Counted from the first letter of the stretch, positions 36,499-49,008 are shown. The stretch: 64,000 nucleotides of DNA from Malaya genurostris (GCF_030247185.1 NC_080570.1:76313132-76377131), one strand, 5' to 3'. Notes: generated from the letters alone by a model not told the origin. A program made the numbers and translations.

Positions 36499-37721
36499 CA
36501 TTGATACCATGTTCTTGTGGTATACCCAGGAATGCACAGGATACCACAAATAAATTATGAAGGAATGTTCATTGTTTGAATGATTTCGTGATTAATTGCA
36601 TATTTACCAACAAAATGTAATGTAATCATTACTAGATTACACGTTTACATAAGATTGAAAGCTTCTTTTTCAACCTAACATTGACCTTCGTTCGTACCCA
36701 TATGAATTTGGTGCTGTTCAGGAAATGGCACAATAACAAGTCAATCGATTATGCTTATTAGTGTGTAAACATTATTGTGATTTATGGTTAACGGTTGGCA
36801 TCTCGTTGTCTTCCCGGAAGGCTGCTGGTAACTGACATGTCCCGGTAGAACTTTTCTGAATTGATATTTCTCGAACGTTCTCTTTTGAATAGCGACATTT
36901 TTTTTTTGCTATGGCCGGCCTTTCGCACACTTCACTTCGATGAAAAACAGAGACATAAAAGCACGCAATGTAACTTTTATTTTGAGTGAAATGTGATCAG
37001 ATAAGTCAGTCAGCGAGCACAGGCGGTAAGCTTACAATGATTTGAATTCTCAATTGAACGCGCCGTCAACATTGTGGGCTTTGTTGGCCTCGTCGCGGCT
37101 TCACAGTGTGGCGGGTGGCTCGAAGTGGGACGATGATTTGGGCAAAGCTTTGGTACGAGCCAAGCCGAGCGTTTTGTGCATTTGATGAGACGCTTTGACT
37201 CTCTCGCATTGACGAATTGTACGTGAATTGTACGCTCCGTCTATGCCCACAGTGTCGTTCCACACCGCGTCCATAGAAATCTCCTCTGAAAACTGAAATG
37301 CCAACCAGCAACGAACGGTTGGTGTACTGCTACGTGGTTTGCATAAAAGTTTGTACACCGTAGTTGGTACTCACACAGTACACAGTCTCGTAGTGGAATA
37401 TGGCGACAGAATGAGAATACTTTGCCGTTGCATTTTTATTGTTACGATGTTCGATGCCCGTTTGAAGTGTTCCTTGGAGTACTAAAAATAATGATTATTT
37501 TAACGGCATCACATCCTGTTACGCCACAGAGCCTCTTTGTCCAGCGAATACTTCTCGCCAGTCGTGTAATTTACGTTGCTCGGGCTATGGCAGTCATTGT
37601 AATTTTGATTAAAATTGAGTCGTTGGCCTGAATGATAGCATTTGCTGACCTCGTTTGACTTTTGGAACCAAGCACGAAGTTCCAGGCAACAAGTATTCAG
37701 AGTTCATTCGGAGACTTCAGT
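36499..37721. other. Unique DNA leading to a candidate promoter
   Basis: From about 37040 the sequence is GC-richer and repeat-free. Overlapping minus-strand open frames (37066-37358) are unrecognised. This could be upstream regulatory DNA of the candidate exon at 37800. Confidence 0.45.
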
Positions 37722-37729
37722 TTATAAAA
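37722..37729 (+). promoter_or_regulatory. Candidate TATA box upstream of a short exon
   Basis: ttataaaa lies 78 bp before an ATG that opens a short frame ending at a consensus splice donor; 'cgttcaaatt' about 30 bp downstream could hold the start site. A two-codon upstream frame (atgaagtaa at 37786-37794) precedes the main ATG. Against this, 'gctttcttttag' at about 37767-37778 also resembles a splice acceptor, so the exon could be internal. Confidence 0.4.
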
Positions 37730-37799
37730 CAGAGGCATTCAACAAAACTTCGTTCAAATTGTATTTGCTTTCTTTTAGAGACGAAATGAAGTAATCGCA

Positions 37800-37824
37800 A
37801 TGAACGAGTTCAGAACGGTTCTGG
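37800..37824 (+). CDS. Candidate first coding exon (8 codons) of an unidentified gene
   Basis: ATG at 37800 encodes MNEFRTVL and reaches ctgG|GTAAGT, a consensus donor (intron starts 37825, phase 1). A TATA box lies upstream. Tiny first exons that split a signal peptide are common in insect secreted and cuticular protein genes, but nothing downstream identifies the product. Exon 2 was not found; the TE-filled DNA downstream could be a long intron. Short signals like this also arise by chance. Confidence 0.3.
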
Positions 37825-38299
37825 GTAAGTTTTTCTCTATCATTCATTAAAAAGTCTGCTGTTGACTGCCAACGCTAACTAAAAATCTGTTAGCAATCGT
37901 TTCGTAATCAGGTTTTCCCAAATCATCATCGCCATATTACCACTATTAACGCCAAAAACCGGTCGTCACTGTACATATTTATTCTCAGCTGTACCTCAAG
38001 CGTATGTAGGCATTCCAATACAATGTAAGGTGATTTGTAATTCGATTGCTTCAAGCTTCATGCTATTTTTCATTCAAGATTCTAGTTACAATTTTTATGA
38101 AAACACCACAATATTCTGCTGGATCGTTTCAGTTGCTTCTTTTTTGTCTTTCTCTATAAAAGGATATGGAACTGCTGGATAAACCAAGTTTTTATCAGAG
38201 CCCTAGCGTCAATTTGATTCAGTTCGAATAGATCGGAAATGTTCTGTATAGGTGTATTGTAAAATGTATGTGTTCCTTTTCACGATTTATTCATCCACT

Positions 38300-38858
38300 C
38301 AATTTTCTCGGTGATGGCCCCGATTTTAACCAACTTAGGCTCATTTGAAAGTTAGGGGGAGGGGAGACCCGGACAACGGTTTCCCCTCATAATTTCTTGA
38401 GTTTCTCTGTATACGCACCTAGGGTTGTGAATCGAATTTGATGATCATATGGCTAACACCTCCGGTTCCGGAGGTATGATCGTACAAGTGACAATTTCTC
38501 CGAGATGGCAAATCCAAGTTCAATAAATTTCGGAACGTTTTGACGCTACTATTGATTCATGGATCAAGTTCAAAGTTTAAATTGTTTTCACTTCTGGTGC
38601 CAGAGATATGATGATGTAAGTGACGTCTCCGACAAAACGCGCTTTTATCCTGCCACTGAATTTTATCCTAAAAAGCTAAACAACAAATTTAGTTTGATTA
38701 AGTTTTAAGTTGAATTGGCTGTTGCTACTGGTTCGGAAGTTGTAATATTAAAGATACCATAGCCCCCAAGTCGCAGTGTTGTTCAATACGCTAAAATTTG
38801 TCGAGGATTCCTGATGTTTTTTTTTTCAGAGATGGCTAAACCGATATAAACAAACCTA
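38300..38858 (+). repeat. Interspersed repeat units split by mariner B
   Basis: Diverged units ('ctcggtgatggccccgatttt', 'ctccggttccggaggtatg', 'cagagatggctaaaccgat'). The last unit is broken at 'acaaaccTA' by mariner B and resumes after 39999 as ggctagtttggaagctact to about 40190. Confidence 0.65.
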
Positions 38859-39997
38859 ATACATCACTCAACATGTCGTATGACTGACACACAGATGGTG
38901 CTATTATGTCAAATCAAGTAACGTTTATGAAATAACAACTTTCCAAGGACTATGTATTAAAAGTGACAACCATTTAAGAGACGTTACCTTTGTCAATTTC
39001 AAAACAATGGGTACAAAACAATTTCGTGTGTTAATTTATCAGTGCTTCGGAATGAAAACAAAAGCTCTAAAATCTCATCAATGGTTTCAAAAGTGTTATC
39101 CGGACTCCGGTACATCGAAAAGAAACATTGTTTATTGGTTTGTTGCATTTAAAAGTGATCGTACAGATACCGATTGATGTGGTTATTCCAGAAAACATCA
39201 AAATAGGTCATAAATTGGTTATATCTTATCGTTAAATGAAATTGCGTGAGATAAATGCGGTCGTAATGATATCGGAAGGTAAAGTGTTTGCAATTATGCA
39301 TGAACATTTGACCATGAGGAAACTCGTTTCAAAGCGGGTGCCGCGATTACTCACCGTCGATCAAAAACAACCACATGTTGATGATTCGGAGCAGTGTTTG
39401 GCCTTGATAACAAATAATAAATAAGACTTTCTCTCGTCGATTAGTAACAATGGATGAAACATGGATCCATCATTTCACTCCGGATTCAAATCGATCATCA
39501 TACCAAGCCGGTGAACTACGTCCGATGCGTTTGTCAACTGCCAAGGTTGTGGCTTCAATATTTTGGGATACACGTTTAATCCTTATCGAATATCTTGAGA
39601 AAGGAAAAACATTCGATAGGGAATACTAAACAGTGTTGTTAGATCATTTGAATGCAAAAAATAAGGAGAAACATTGGATAAATTGAACGAATCACACTTC
39701 GAATTGTTTCCTCTTTCACCATATAATTCAGATCTGCCCCTCAGTGACAACTGTTTATTTACTGATTGCAAAAAATGCTTGCCTGTAGGAAATTCAACTG
39801 AAATGGAGAAGCAACTGCTGAATGTGGAGCCTATTTTGAGGCAAGAGGCAAATCTTTCTACACGCACGGCATCAAGAAGGCAGCAGCGTTGAAATGATTG
39901 AATTGTTCTTAAAGAAGATTACAATGATGAAAAGAAGTGATTTTTGACGAAAATTGTGTTTTTCTCAGTTAGTCATACGACTTATTGAGTGTTGTGT
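38859..39997 (+). mobile_element. Mariner-like element B, dead, near full length
   Basis: The ends atacatcactcaacatgtcg and the complement of acacaacactcaataagtcg are imperfect inverted repeats that continue into a shared gtcgtatgact. The 5' target TA is at 38857-38858; the 3' flank reads TG (39998-39999), probably a mutated TA, because joining the flanks restores the repeat unit 'accTAggctagtttggaagct'. Length 1,139 bp. Confidence 0.85.
39007..39940 (+). pseudogene. Mariner transposase pseudogene (element B)
   Basis: Starts with MGTKQFRVLIYQCF, has a helix-turn-helix remnant (WFVAFKSDRTDTD then a stop), MRKLVSKRVPRLLTVDQK, and VTMDETWIHHFTPDSN with the first catalytic Asp near 39453. The segment with the second catalytic Asp is deleted. 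The third is recognisable only in degraded form (YNSDLPLSD). Multiple stops and frameshifts. Confidence 0.88.
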
Positions 39998-40190
39998 TGG
40001 GCTAGTTTGGAAGCTACTATTGCATCATTGATCGATATCAAAGATTAAATTGCAGATACTTCCGGCCTTGACGTTACCAATAAATCACACATTTTTTCGG
40101 AAAGTGATTAATGTTCAAGATACGTTGTATGATAACTGATACTTCTGATTTCGAGAATATTCTCGGTTATGCGACATAAGCGCTGTAATC

Positions 40191-42519
40191 CGCCTTTTCA
40201 ACTAACCAAATCAATCTGAATGAATGAGTGTCGATAACCATCTAAATTCGTGTCAGAATTTGTCCTATTGAAGAAAATGTGTTTTAATGAGACTATTTGA
40301 ATAACAAGAGAAATGCGTTTTGACATCATTAGTTGCACGAAGAAGAACTTTTCGACTATTAAGTTATTGTATAAGCTCACAGTGCTATTATCCCGAAGGT
40401 ATAAGAGATGAAACCAACAAATCTCACTTTTTCGATTCGAATCCTAGTTTCTTAATAACCGTCGAAGCATCTCAAATTGTCCTGAATGAATCTATTCAAA
40501 TTTCAACACTACGTTTTAGATTTCTGAGAATATTAAAATTAAAATTATTGTATTAAAATAAGACCTAAAATATCACAGACTAAATATGCATGAGGGAATA
40601 ACACGTTTCATAGCAAATTCTGTCATTTCAATATCACAACAAAGAGTAAAATATTTCTAGAAGACAAATTTCTCAGAAAGTTATGATTACAACATTCAGA
40701 AATCAATAGTATCATAAATATTGCTCTAATCTAATTTTGAAGCAGTTTAATCAATTGATAGAAAACAAAAAATTAATGAAGATAGATGAAATTTTTGGAT
40801 CAGCTTTACTTAACTCAACTGAAATATTTCATCAATAATAAAACGAGATGCAACAAATAATATTGATATCAAACATTTATTATACTATTTCTTAATTCCT
40901 CTAATATCAAATATTGCAATGACATCCTATAAATAACAAGTCCTGATATTATGGTAAAATTTGATGCTACTTTAGCCTATGTTTTCTATTTATGTACATC
41001 TACCCGAGATAGTGCACTCTTCTTACAAGCTAGTTTATTTGTTTATTTAGGAGCAGCGAAAAGTTCAATGGAGTTAGTTTCTGTAAAACTTGCTCTCCAA
41101 CAGGCATAAAACCTCGTTATCTTTTGCATCAACAGATCATTAGTGTCAGTAAGATCCTAGCATCAGCCATGCAATGGTTCAGTACAATACGAATCGACTG
41201 CGGTTCCCGGTGAACGACCAAAATGGTTAAAGTCGGGGTAAAATAAATGATATAAAAAAACGTGCTTAATCCACCTAGCAGTGATATGATACCTTTTTTT
41301 ATCAATCCGCATGTGTTTTTGCATGAATATTCTTCGGTGTTTTAGTTCAAATGACATTATTTTAATGACCGTCGTTCTAAGCGGCAATTTGAGAATTTAA
41401 TTTTAATTAATTTGAATCTAAAAGTTTGACAATCGGTTTACGGTCCAATGAGTTTACGATTATTTACGGTACTTCCAGAGCCAGTATTCAGGACCAGTAT
41501 AACCCAAACTTATTCGTATGGCCATATGACGAATACATTGCAATAGTTTTGAGTCCAAATTTGAAGCTTTTCGGGATTGTCATCTTCTATATCCGTTTGA
41601 ATTTTAAAAATTAATCATTCTGTAATTGTGGAGTAAGGAAAAGCCCAGTGGAGCTAGTTTAGTTAAAACTTTCTCTCCAACAGGCATAAAACCTCCTCAT
41701 CTTTTGCATCAACAGATTAGAATGATCCAAATAATACATAATACATAATAATTTAAAACTAAAACTTAGAAAATATACAATGATGAGAGAAAACTAATAT
41801 TAAATATAGTATTCTAGTTACTAGAACGTATCGAGACTGATAACTGAGAAACAGCTTTTTAGAACATTGCGAGAATGATGAAGTCGAATACATTGGAGCA
41901 GTTATTGAATAGGCGACACATACAAAGGTTCGTAATAACCGTAGCTAGTTCTAGATGAGAGTATTCTAAGCAATGGTTGGAAACGAAGAGTATGGCGATG
42001 ACTATCTAAGTGTAACAATGGTAGAAGATCTGAACAGTCTATACGAACTTGTAGTAAATCAGTGACAAAAATTACCTTACAGACGTCACGTCGAACAGAG
42101 AGCAAATTTAGGACAATCAGCTTGCAACGATCTTCGTAGCTCGGATGGTTAACGAAAGACGACGAAGTTCAAAACGGACGAATTTGCGTTGGCGTTGAAT
42201 GACCCGAAGGTAAAATGGATGTATACTCTAGAGTTGGGCGTATCAAGCTACAGTTAATTAATTTTGTCTTTGTCGAATTGGCTTTTTTTGAGAAAACGAT
42301 TGAGCTTTGAGAAATGATTCGATACTGGAACCAGAATTCGAAAATCGGTGTATAGTTTACATTTGTTTCAAAATGTTTGAAAATAAGTGAAGACATCTTT
42401 GAGAAATCGTAGTGCGAATTAAATCCGAATCGAAAACTGAACACCACTAAAACTGAACTATCCAAATCTGTAAACCCGATTAATTTATGTGAAAAAACAT
42501 TTTTATATTAATCACCCCG
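40191..42519. other. AT-rich intergenic DNA
   Basis: No recognised gene. A fragment of the ccacctag repeat end lies at about 41272-41300. 'aacaggcataaaacctc' plus 'atcttttgcatcaacagat' occurs twice (41099-41140 and 41680-41716), a ~40-bp direct repeat. Confidence 0.5.
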
Positions 42520-42760
42520 AGTCCCCTAAACCGGAAGATCTGACTGAAAAGAGAGATGTGTGATAGGATCTTCCTTTGAATCTTTGATTATTCTTAGATT
42601 TCCAAATCATCCTGTAGTTCCGGAACCAGAAGTCGGATCCAAACATAATTCAGGAACCTTGGTTGGGAGCATACGACTTTTCATATGAATCTGAGTTTGT
42701 AGAAAACAGTTGAGCCATCTCCGAGAAAATTGAGTGAAATTATTTGTCACACATGCATTT
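42520..42760 (-). repeat. Inverted fragment of the 150-bp-unit repeat
   Basis: Contains gttccggaaccagaagtcgg, then gttgagccatctccgagaaa, the complement of the plus-strand unit. Confidence 0.7.
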
Positions 42761-43510
42761 GCTGATCTCGACGAACTGATTCGAATGGTATATGGGTGTT
42801 ATGTTCTTCCAGCATTTATTGCTGCAAGTAGTTTAAATCAATATAATTATGGAATTGCTTTCAACTCGACAATTCTGCCATCATCTAGTTTACATATGGC
42901 ATATTCGAACGATTATGTTAACAAAAACGAACCGTGCTAAAATCGTTCCTAGGCAAAATGTCATGAAAAAGGATGCTGTACACAGTCTTTCAGGTACTTA
43001 AAAACAATTGGAAATTATGTTTCACGTAGCTCCCAAGCATTGCTTTGTCGTACAGCGCTCAAAACTGCTACTGCTGGAATAGAGGTAAAAGTCGCTTACA
43101 CAAAAATGTTGCTATCTCCGTTAAAAAAGTATGGGTGTGTAATGTCAGAGACATAACTGGATGTCGTGAATACGAATAAAACTGACATACTTTCTTTATA
43201 CTTCCGAATTCGAATTGATCGATTGTGTGAATTGTGCAACTTTCCCCTTTTTCACTACTAGAATTTCAAACCATGCTCCTAGACTAAATTACAGAATAGT
43301 TACATTATTCATTCTGAAACGCAATTAAATATAATGAAATAACTAGATAGTTCTTTATAATAAAAATGGGCCGTATAGAGTACAGTAAAGCAAAATTTCG
43401 CATAATTCTTTGAGAGTATTATTATGGTTCTAAAAAGAGCCGAATAGAATTCTAGCATAAGGAACTGGACCTGAGTTCAAGAACTAAATTTAGAACCAAG
43501 AACAGAAGTT

Positions 43511-43721
43511 CTGCTTTCATTGACGACTGCTCCACCTGACGATTGAAGTCCAAATGAGAGCACCACCTGAGCGTTTGAGGTTTGGCACCACGCTAAAGGT
43601 CTGCTCTCATTATCGACGACCGCTGCTCCCGACGATTGAAGTCCAAATGAAAGCACGACCTAAGCGTTTGAGGCTTTATACCACGACCTGAGCGTTTGAG
43701 GTTTTTAATCACGCAGAAGGT
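43511..43721 (+). repeat. Diverged tandem duplication with nested repeats
   Basis: Two units (about 43511-43600 and 43601-43721) share gacgattgaagtccaaatga and gagcgtttgagg; the second contains an extra 'ccacgacctgagcgtttgag'. Confidence 0.75.
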
Positions 43722-44269
43722 GCACTCTCCGAAGTTGCTGGTCCCGCGACGTCTGCTTGCATCCAACGCACAAGAAGAAATGATCGAATTTCGACCACGG
43801 TTCCCCTCTTATACGCAATCAGTTGAAGATATGTGCCTGACTACCTCAAAATCGTCGTCCTTGCGCGAAAAAGCCAAGCAAAAGTAAAGAGTTTTCCGCG
43901 TTGTTTTCAAAATTTGAGAAAACTTAATATTTGAGTTGTTTGTGGTTATCTCACACTGTTCAAAATATTATCCTAAATTCCTGATCATATTTTTGATGAA
44001 ATGGTGAAAGAATTATGTTGCTGCCCTTAAAACAAGTCGAGATATTCCCGATTAAGTTCTGCCCATTCTTCCATATGGCTAATTTGGAAAGGCACCCCAT
44101 AGTAAAGTAAGTCGTATTCACGACAAAAGGACCGATTTTAACAATCTATGGCTTGTTGGATAGGTATTTTCGGGCGAAATTAAAGTCTAAAAACATATTC
44201 TGTTTTCAAGGTCAATTGTGACAGTAATTGTCAAAAAACTAAAAAAATTGACATAAAACTTCGTATAAC

Positions 44270-44500
44270 TCAAAAAGTATCCATCCGATCTCAAAACCAT
44301 TCAATAGCGTTCTGGGTGACGGGGAGACCTTTCATTTGCGACTAGTTTGATCAAAATCGGTCCAGCCATCTCTGAGATCTCGACCTCTTAGTTGACAACA
44401 CACATACAGACACACACACGGACATTTGTTCAGTTCGTCGAGCTAAATCGATTGGTATATGACATTCGGCCCTCTGGGCCTCGGGAAATTTTTCTAAAGT
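44270..44500 (-). repeat. Inverted end fragment of the interspersed repeat
   Basis: Contains atcggtccagccatctctga, a cacacacac tract, cagttcgtcgagc, tatatgacattcgg and ccctctgggcctcgg, the complement of the 5' part of the copies at 31921 and 63799. Confidence 0.75.
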
Positions 44501-46379
44501 TTGAGCGAATTCTATACCTATTTTTTATATATAAGTCAGTTGAAACAGAACATCAAATTCCGCAAAAGCAATGTAATACGAAGACTTTTTGCTTTGCTCC
44601 TACGCATACATAACATATTAATATATCTATTTTGAAAATTTGTAGACTTAACCAGTTGACCTTGGCATAGATACTAAGCATCTTGAAAAGCCTAGTACAT
44701 TAGCTTTTCACTGTAATATCGTTCACTCCGTATGAATTTGAGGCAGTGTAATCAAGATAACACATACATAACATAAACCAAACCTGCGCACACAATAATA
44801 TTGAGCAATAATAACAACTTCCAAACCATGTGGACACTTTCTTCGTTAAAATACATTTTATTAAATGGTTACAAAAATATCGATGTAATCAGTTTCAAGA
44901 CCTGTTTATCATTTTCTAAGCACTACATAATCAATTTCTTGCATCCTCTTTAAGATAACATTATTACGTTTGCCATTTCAGTCCACTAAAATAATTTACT
45001 TTAATGTCTTTTCCATCCATCACACCGACTAATTTCGTATTTCACACCTATCATCGGTGGATCCCCAAAATTACGATCATTGACTCTGTTCTCTGATCGT
45101 TCAATCCTCGTTTGTACATTGTCTGATGGATGCTATAATTATCTCGATTAATCATCAATTTATTGTTTTCTGCAATTATGAAGAAGACAATTAATTTCAT
45201 TCAGATGCTGACAAGCACCGAATCGCTCGTGTTTTCATTTAATGAACAACACAACAAGCGCTAATTGAAGAAATTGTTCCCAATAAACAAGATTATACAC
45301 TTGCCCCAAGTAATATCACAAGAGATGAATTGCACGGTGAGGTCCAAGTGTTACGTTTATGCATCCTTTTATTTCCAGGATTTATGCATATCAATCACTA
45401 TTAACACGGTTATGAACTAATTTAAGTATTGGAAAAATTTCCACAAGAAACAAGTTTTTGAACAAATTTAAGGAATTTAATTTCGACTTGAATGAAATTA
45501 CGTATTGTACTGGGACATGGACATATGGCAATGCGGGATACGTAACATATTCGTGCGACTGTCGATCCCCGGTGAGCTGAACTTGTTCAAAAAAAAAGCA
45601 GACCAGCTCTGTTTAAATTTCTCATCCTAGGGATCGCTGCGACCTACTGGGCATTCCATACCCTTAGCCAACGCCTGTCATCAAGCACAGCTCAGCCACG
45701 TTGATTATCTAACCCGGCAGTGCAAAGTAGCAACTGCCGTCAAGGTGACCGACTTTACCGAGCGGCGGCCCCGTTCACTGAATGAAAGCATTAACCATTT
45801 TTTCGTTACTGGTCCATTATGTTGTTTTTCTTGGTACCGCCCAGTACCAATCAACCCCGCGCAATGTAGTTCGTATGACCATCGTGAAAGTACGTATTGA
45901 TTACTCGAATGTATGCTGTCTTTATTTTATTTTGTTCTCCCCTGTCGTACAAAAGTTGATTTAATTCGCGAGTTTTCCGTCAATAGCCATTGATTTACCG
46001 AGTGAATGCCCCGGCAAGGTTATTTTTAATTTCACTACTCGCTCTACCAGTTCACCATATCTGGCATGATTTTTATTTAGCCAACTACAAGAAATACTAG
46101 CAGGAGTTTTCAAATCCCTTTCCGAAATCGATTTTATATAGTACAGGCAGATAAGCTACACATATACATTTATGTACCACACATATCGAATTGTATGGGA
46201 TCATAAAAATTTATACACAACTTTCGGATTTTATAGAAAAAATCGAAATCTTTGTTGTATAATTTTCTTCCGGACATTATTGTTGAAATCCTTTGCACTT
46301 TGAAAGTATTGGAATCTCCCGACCGGTTATGAACTTTTCTCAAAAAAAAATTAATATTATTGCAGGGAAATCCCTAGTG
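44501..46379. other. Intergenic DNA with a TAAT-rich block
   Basis: No recognised gene. About 45120-45300 carries several ATTA/TAAT cores (ataattatctcgattaatc, acaattaatttc, gctaattgaag). 45500-45800 is GC-richer unique DNA. Confidence 0.4.
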
Positions 46380-46500
46380 TTACATACCATTCGACTCATA
46401 TCACCCAGATCGATATAATTTTTTTTGCCGCTTCATTTTCTCGGAGATGGCTAAACAAATTTCAACTTGCTTAAGGTTCTACTTGCAATCTTATGAAAAC
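46380..46500 (+). repeat. Fragment of the interspersed repeat
   Basis: taccattcgactcatatcac followed by tttctcggagatggctaaac matches the repeat's 5' module. Confidence 0.55.
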
Positions 46501-46598
46501 TGTCATTGTTGAAAAACGCTCAAGCAGTTTCCTCCGTTACTGCTTGATAAATTTTCAAAAAAACATCAACTTGTTGAGAAATATGTTTATATAACTCA

Positions 46599-47681
46599 TG
46601 GGCTGAAAAGTCTCGGGTTTAACAAAACGAACATAATTTTTTTTTGTTCAAAATTAACTTTATTCATCAACGTAATCTCCACCAAGAACAACGCAATCAT
46701 TCCTGCGCCGATCTAACATTTCAATACCACTTTTGAAGAACGTTTTATCTTTTGCCTCAAAATAGGCCTCAGTTTCAGTTATAATCTGGCGAATACGGTG
46801 GATGTGGGAGCAATTCGAAGTTCAATTCATGTAGTTTTGCCATTGTTTTGATTGACTTGTGACACGGTGAGTTGCCTTGATGAAACAATTTTTTTTCTTT
46901 GTAGTATACGGCCATTTCTTTGCAATTTTAGCTTTCGAACGCTCCAATAACGCTATATAATATTCACTGTTAAAGATATTTCATTTCTCAAGATAGTCGA
47001 ACAATATTACACCTCGCATATCCCAAAATATCGAGGCCATAATCTTTTCAGTTGTTGACCACTTAGATGACAATCATTTTGATTCCGAAGTGAAGTGATG
47101 AATCCATGTTTCATCCATTGTTACATATCGACGCAAACATTCCGGTTTGTTACGTTTAAACATGGCCAAACACTGCTCAGAATCATCAACACGTTCTCGT
47201 TTTTGGTCAACAGTAAACAAATGCGGCAACCTCTTTGAACATAGCTTTCTCATAGTCAAATGCTTATGCAATACATAGCCAATACATTCTTTTTATATCT
47301 TTACTTACGCAATTTCGCTTTTCGATCATTCAAAACCATTTGTGGGTTTTTTTTTTATGTTTTCTGGTGTTTCCCCCTTATTTGAACGTCCAGTGCGTTC
47401 TTCATAATCGGTGTCTCTACGACCACATTTGAAGTAAGCAAACCAACGTGTTATTGTTGTTTCTGATGGAGCGGAGTCTCCATAACACCCTTCAAGCCAT
47501 TTCCCATCAAGAAGCAGTGAAATTGTTTTTGATCCATTGTTTTGAAAATAACAAAAGTAGCTTTACTATTAGCACAATAACTCACAAATTGATGAATAGA
47601 ATATAATGTATTTAACTGCTGTCTTTTAAAACTTAGTATTTACTGAAAAAAAGGTGCCTGCAATAGAACTAGTGCCATCTA
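46599..47681 (-). mobile_element. Mariner-like element C, dead, minus strand
   Basis: The 3' end (left side) reads gggctgaaaagtctcgggtt. The matching 5' end is missing: the element stops at gtgccatcta, where mariner D begins at its TA. Related mariners B and D also carry agatgg(c/t)(g/a)ct-type sequence just inside their 5' TIR, so only the terminal ~25 bp seem to be lost. Confidence 0.8.
46660..47537 (-). pseudogene. Mariner transposase pseudogene (element C)
   Basis: Starts MDQKQFHCFL. The stretch 47271-47074 reads MRKLCSKRLPHLFTVDQKRE, CLAMFKRNKPE and VTMDETWIHHF (first catalytic Asp). Downstream are an ILEYL-like block, then TEAYFEAKDKTFFKSGIEML and a tail ending GDYVDE-stop. The section with the second and third catalytic Asp is deleted, and stops occur throughout. 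Confidence 0.85.
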
Positions 47682-48582
47682 ACACATGGATCAATAAGTC
47701 CCGAGACTAAAGCAGAGATGGCGCTCGTAGAAACCAGTAACCACGTCTCTCTAGAGTACTAACCTTTGCTTGAAACGGGTCAAAATTTTAAGTCGATCCG
47801 ACCAGAAACAGCTGAGTTATCGAGGTTGGAGTTAGTTTAAAAAATGGAAAAACCGAGTTTCGTGTTTTGATAAAACATTGTTTTTAATGGGTTAAAACAC
47901 CGTGCAAGCGAAACAATGGATTGAAAAATGTTATCCGGACTCTTGTCCACCAAAAGCAACGATTTGTCGGTGGTTCGTCGAGTTTAAACGTGGTCGTACC
48001 GACACAAACGATGCGGAACGCTCGGGTAGACCTGTGGAAGCCGTTACACCGGAAAATGTGAGTGAAGTGACAAAAATTATAATGAAAGATCGTAAAGTGA
48101 AGCTCCGTGAGATTGCTGAGATGACACAGATATCATATGGAAGTGTATTTACTATCCTTCATGAAAAATTGAGCATGAAAAAGGTTTTTCCAAGTGGGTG
48201 CCGCGATTGCTGCAATGCGCGAAATGGCGAAATTGAACGAATTGGGCTTTGATCTGCTTCCCCACACCCCATACTCGCCAGATTTAGCCCCCAGTGACTA
48301 CTGATTCTTTGCTGATCTTAAAAAAATGCTCCAGAGAAAAATATTTGGCTCAAATGAGGAGGTCATCGCTGAAACTGAAGCTTATTTTGAAGCAAAAGAT
48401 AAATTTTGGTAGCTGAAACTGGAGCTTATTTTGAAGCAAAAGATAAAGATGGTATTGAAAAATTGGAAAAACGTTGGAACCATTGTACCACCCTAAAAGA
48501 TGATTATGTTGATGAATAAAAAAAATATTGCAAAAAAAATGTTGTTTCCATTGTTAGTCTCGGGACTTATTGATCCATGTGT
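47682..48582 (+). mobile_element. Mariner-like element D, both ends intact
   Basis: Inverted ends acacatggatcaataagtcc and ggacttattgatccatgtgt are matched and flanked by TA at 47680-47681 and 48583-48584. Well-preserved ends suggest a younger insertion than B or C, and its transposase could still have been mobilised in trans. Length 901 bp, so internally deleted. Confidence 0.93.
47844..48519 (+). pseudogene. Mariner transposase pseudogene (element D)
   Basis: The N-terminal DNA-binding half is well kept: MEKPSFRVLIKH, KCYPDSCPPKATICRWFVEF, RTDTNDAERSGRP, KLREIAEMTQISYGSVFTIL. After MKKVF a frameshift and deletion remove the first two catalytic Asp regions; YSPDLAPSDY (third Asp) survives at 48271-48300, followed by a stop. 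A 36-bp segment (gctgaaactgaagcttattt...) is duplicated at about 48370 and 48411. Ends DDYVDE-stop. Confidence 0.9.
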
Positions 48583-48748
48583 TAAGATAAACGTGAAAAT
48601 TCAATCAATAAAAATGTTCAATAAAAACTTGCTCTGTTATGTTACCGAAATTTAAATGGACAGTTTGAAGCAACAAGAAATGTCACGTGGAACAAAGTCG
48701 TACTGAAAGTTTTTTTCTCAGATACTGAAGAACTTTAGGTTGTCTGGC

Positions 48749-48992
48749 TGTTATGTAACACTTCTCCAAATGTGTCCACCTTGTACATTACATGTTCGAA
48801 AAAATCCAATCTAATTGCACGTATTGTGTTTAGTGTGTATTGATCGAAAAGTCGATCAATACACAATATAAAAACATCAATAAACAGAGGCAGGTCCTCT
48901 TTCAGTGTTAAACTTTCAACAAGTGTGTTTCGCTATTGAGAACGATCCGAAATAGCCAGTAGGGAAAGTGATATAAAAGGAAATATTTTACA
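48749..48992 (+). repeat. 5' LTR of the Ty3/gypsy element
   Basis: TG...CA ends (tgttatgtaaca ... atattttaca). Internal signals are a 13-bp-arm inverted repeat at 48835-48864, TATAAAA at 48867-48873, AATAAA at 48879-48884 and tttcagtg at about 48900, an arthropod-type initiator (TCAGT) suggesting transcription starts near 48904. Confidence 0.95.
48867..48906 (+). promoter_or_regulatory. LTR core promoter: TATA box and TCAGT initiator
   Basis: TATAAAA is followed about 35 bp downstream by TTCAGT. The spacing is slightly long but both motifs are canonical for arthropod RNA polymerase II promoters. The 13-bp perfect inverted repeat just upstream (gtgtattgatcga) could be an activator site. Confidence 0.6.
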
Positions 48993-48994
48993 AG

Positions 48995-49008
48995 TGGCGA
49001 CGAGGGAT
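48995..49008 (+). other. Primer-binding site, tRNA-Ser type
   Basis: tggcgacgagg begins 2 nt after the 5' LTR and complements a tRNA 3' end of ...CCTCGTCGCCA, as in serine (GCU) tRNA; pairing weakens after 11 nt. Confidence 0.75.
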
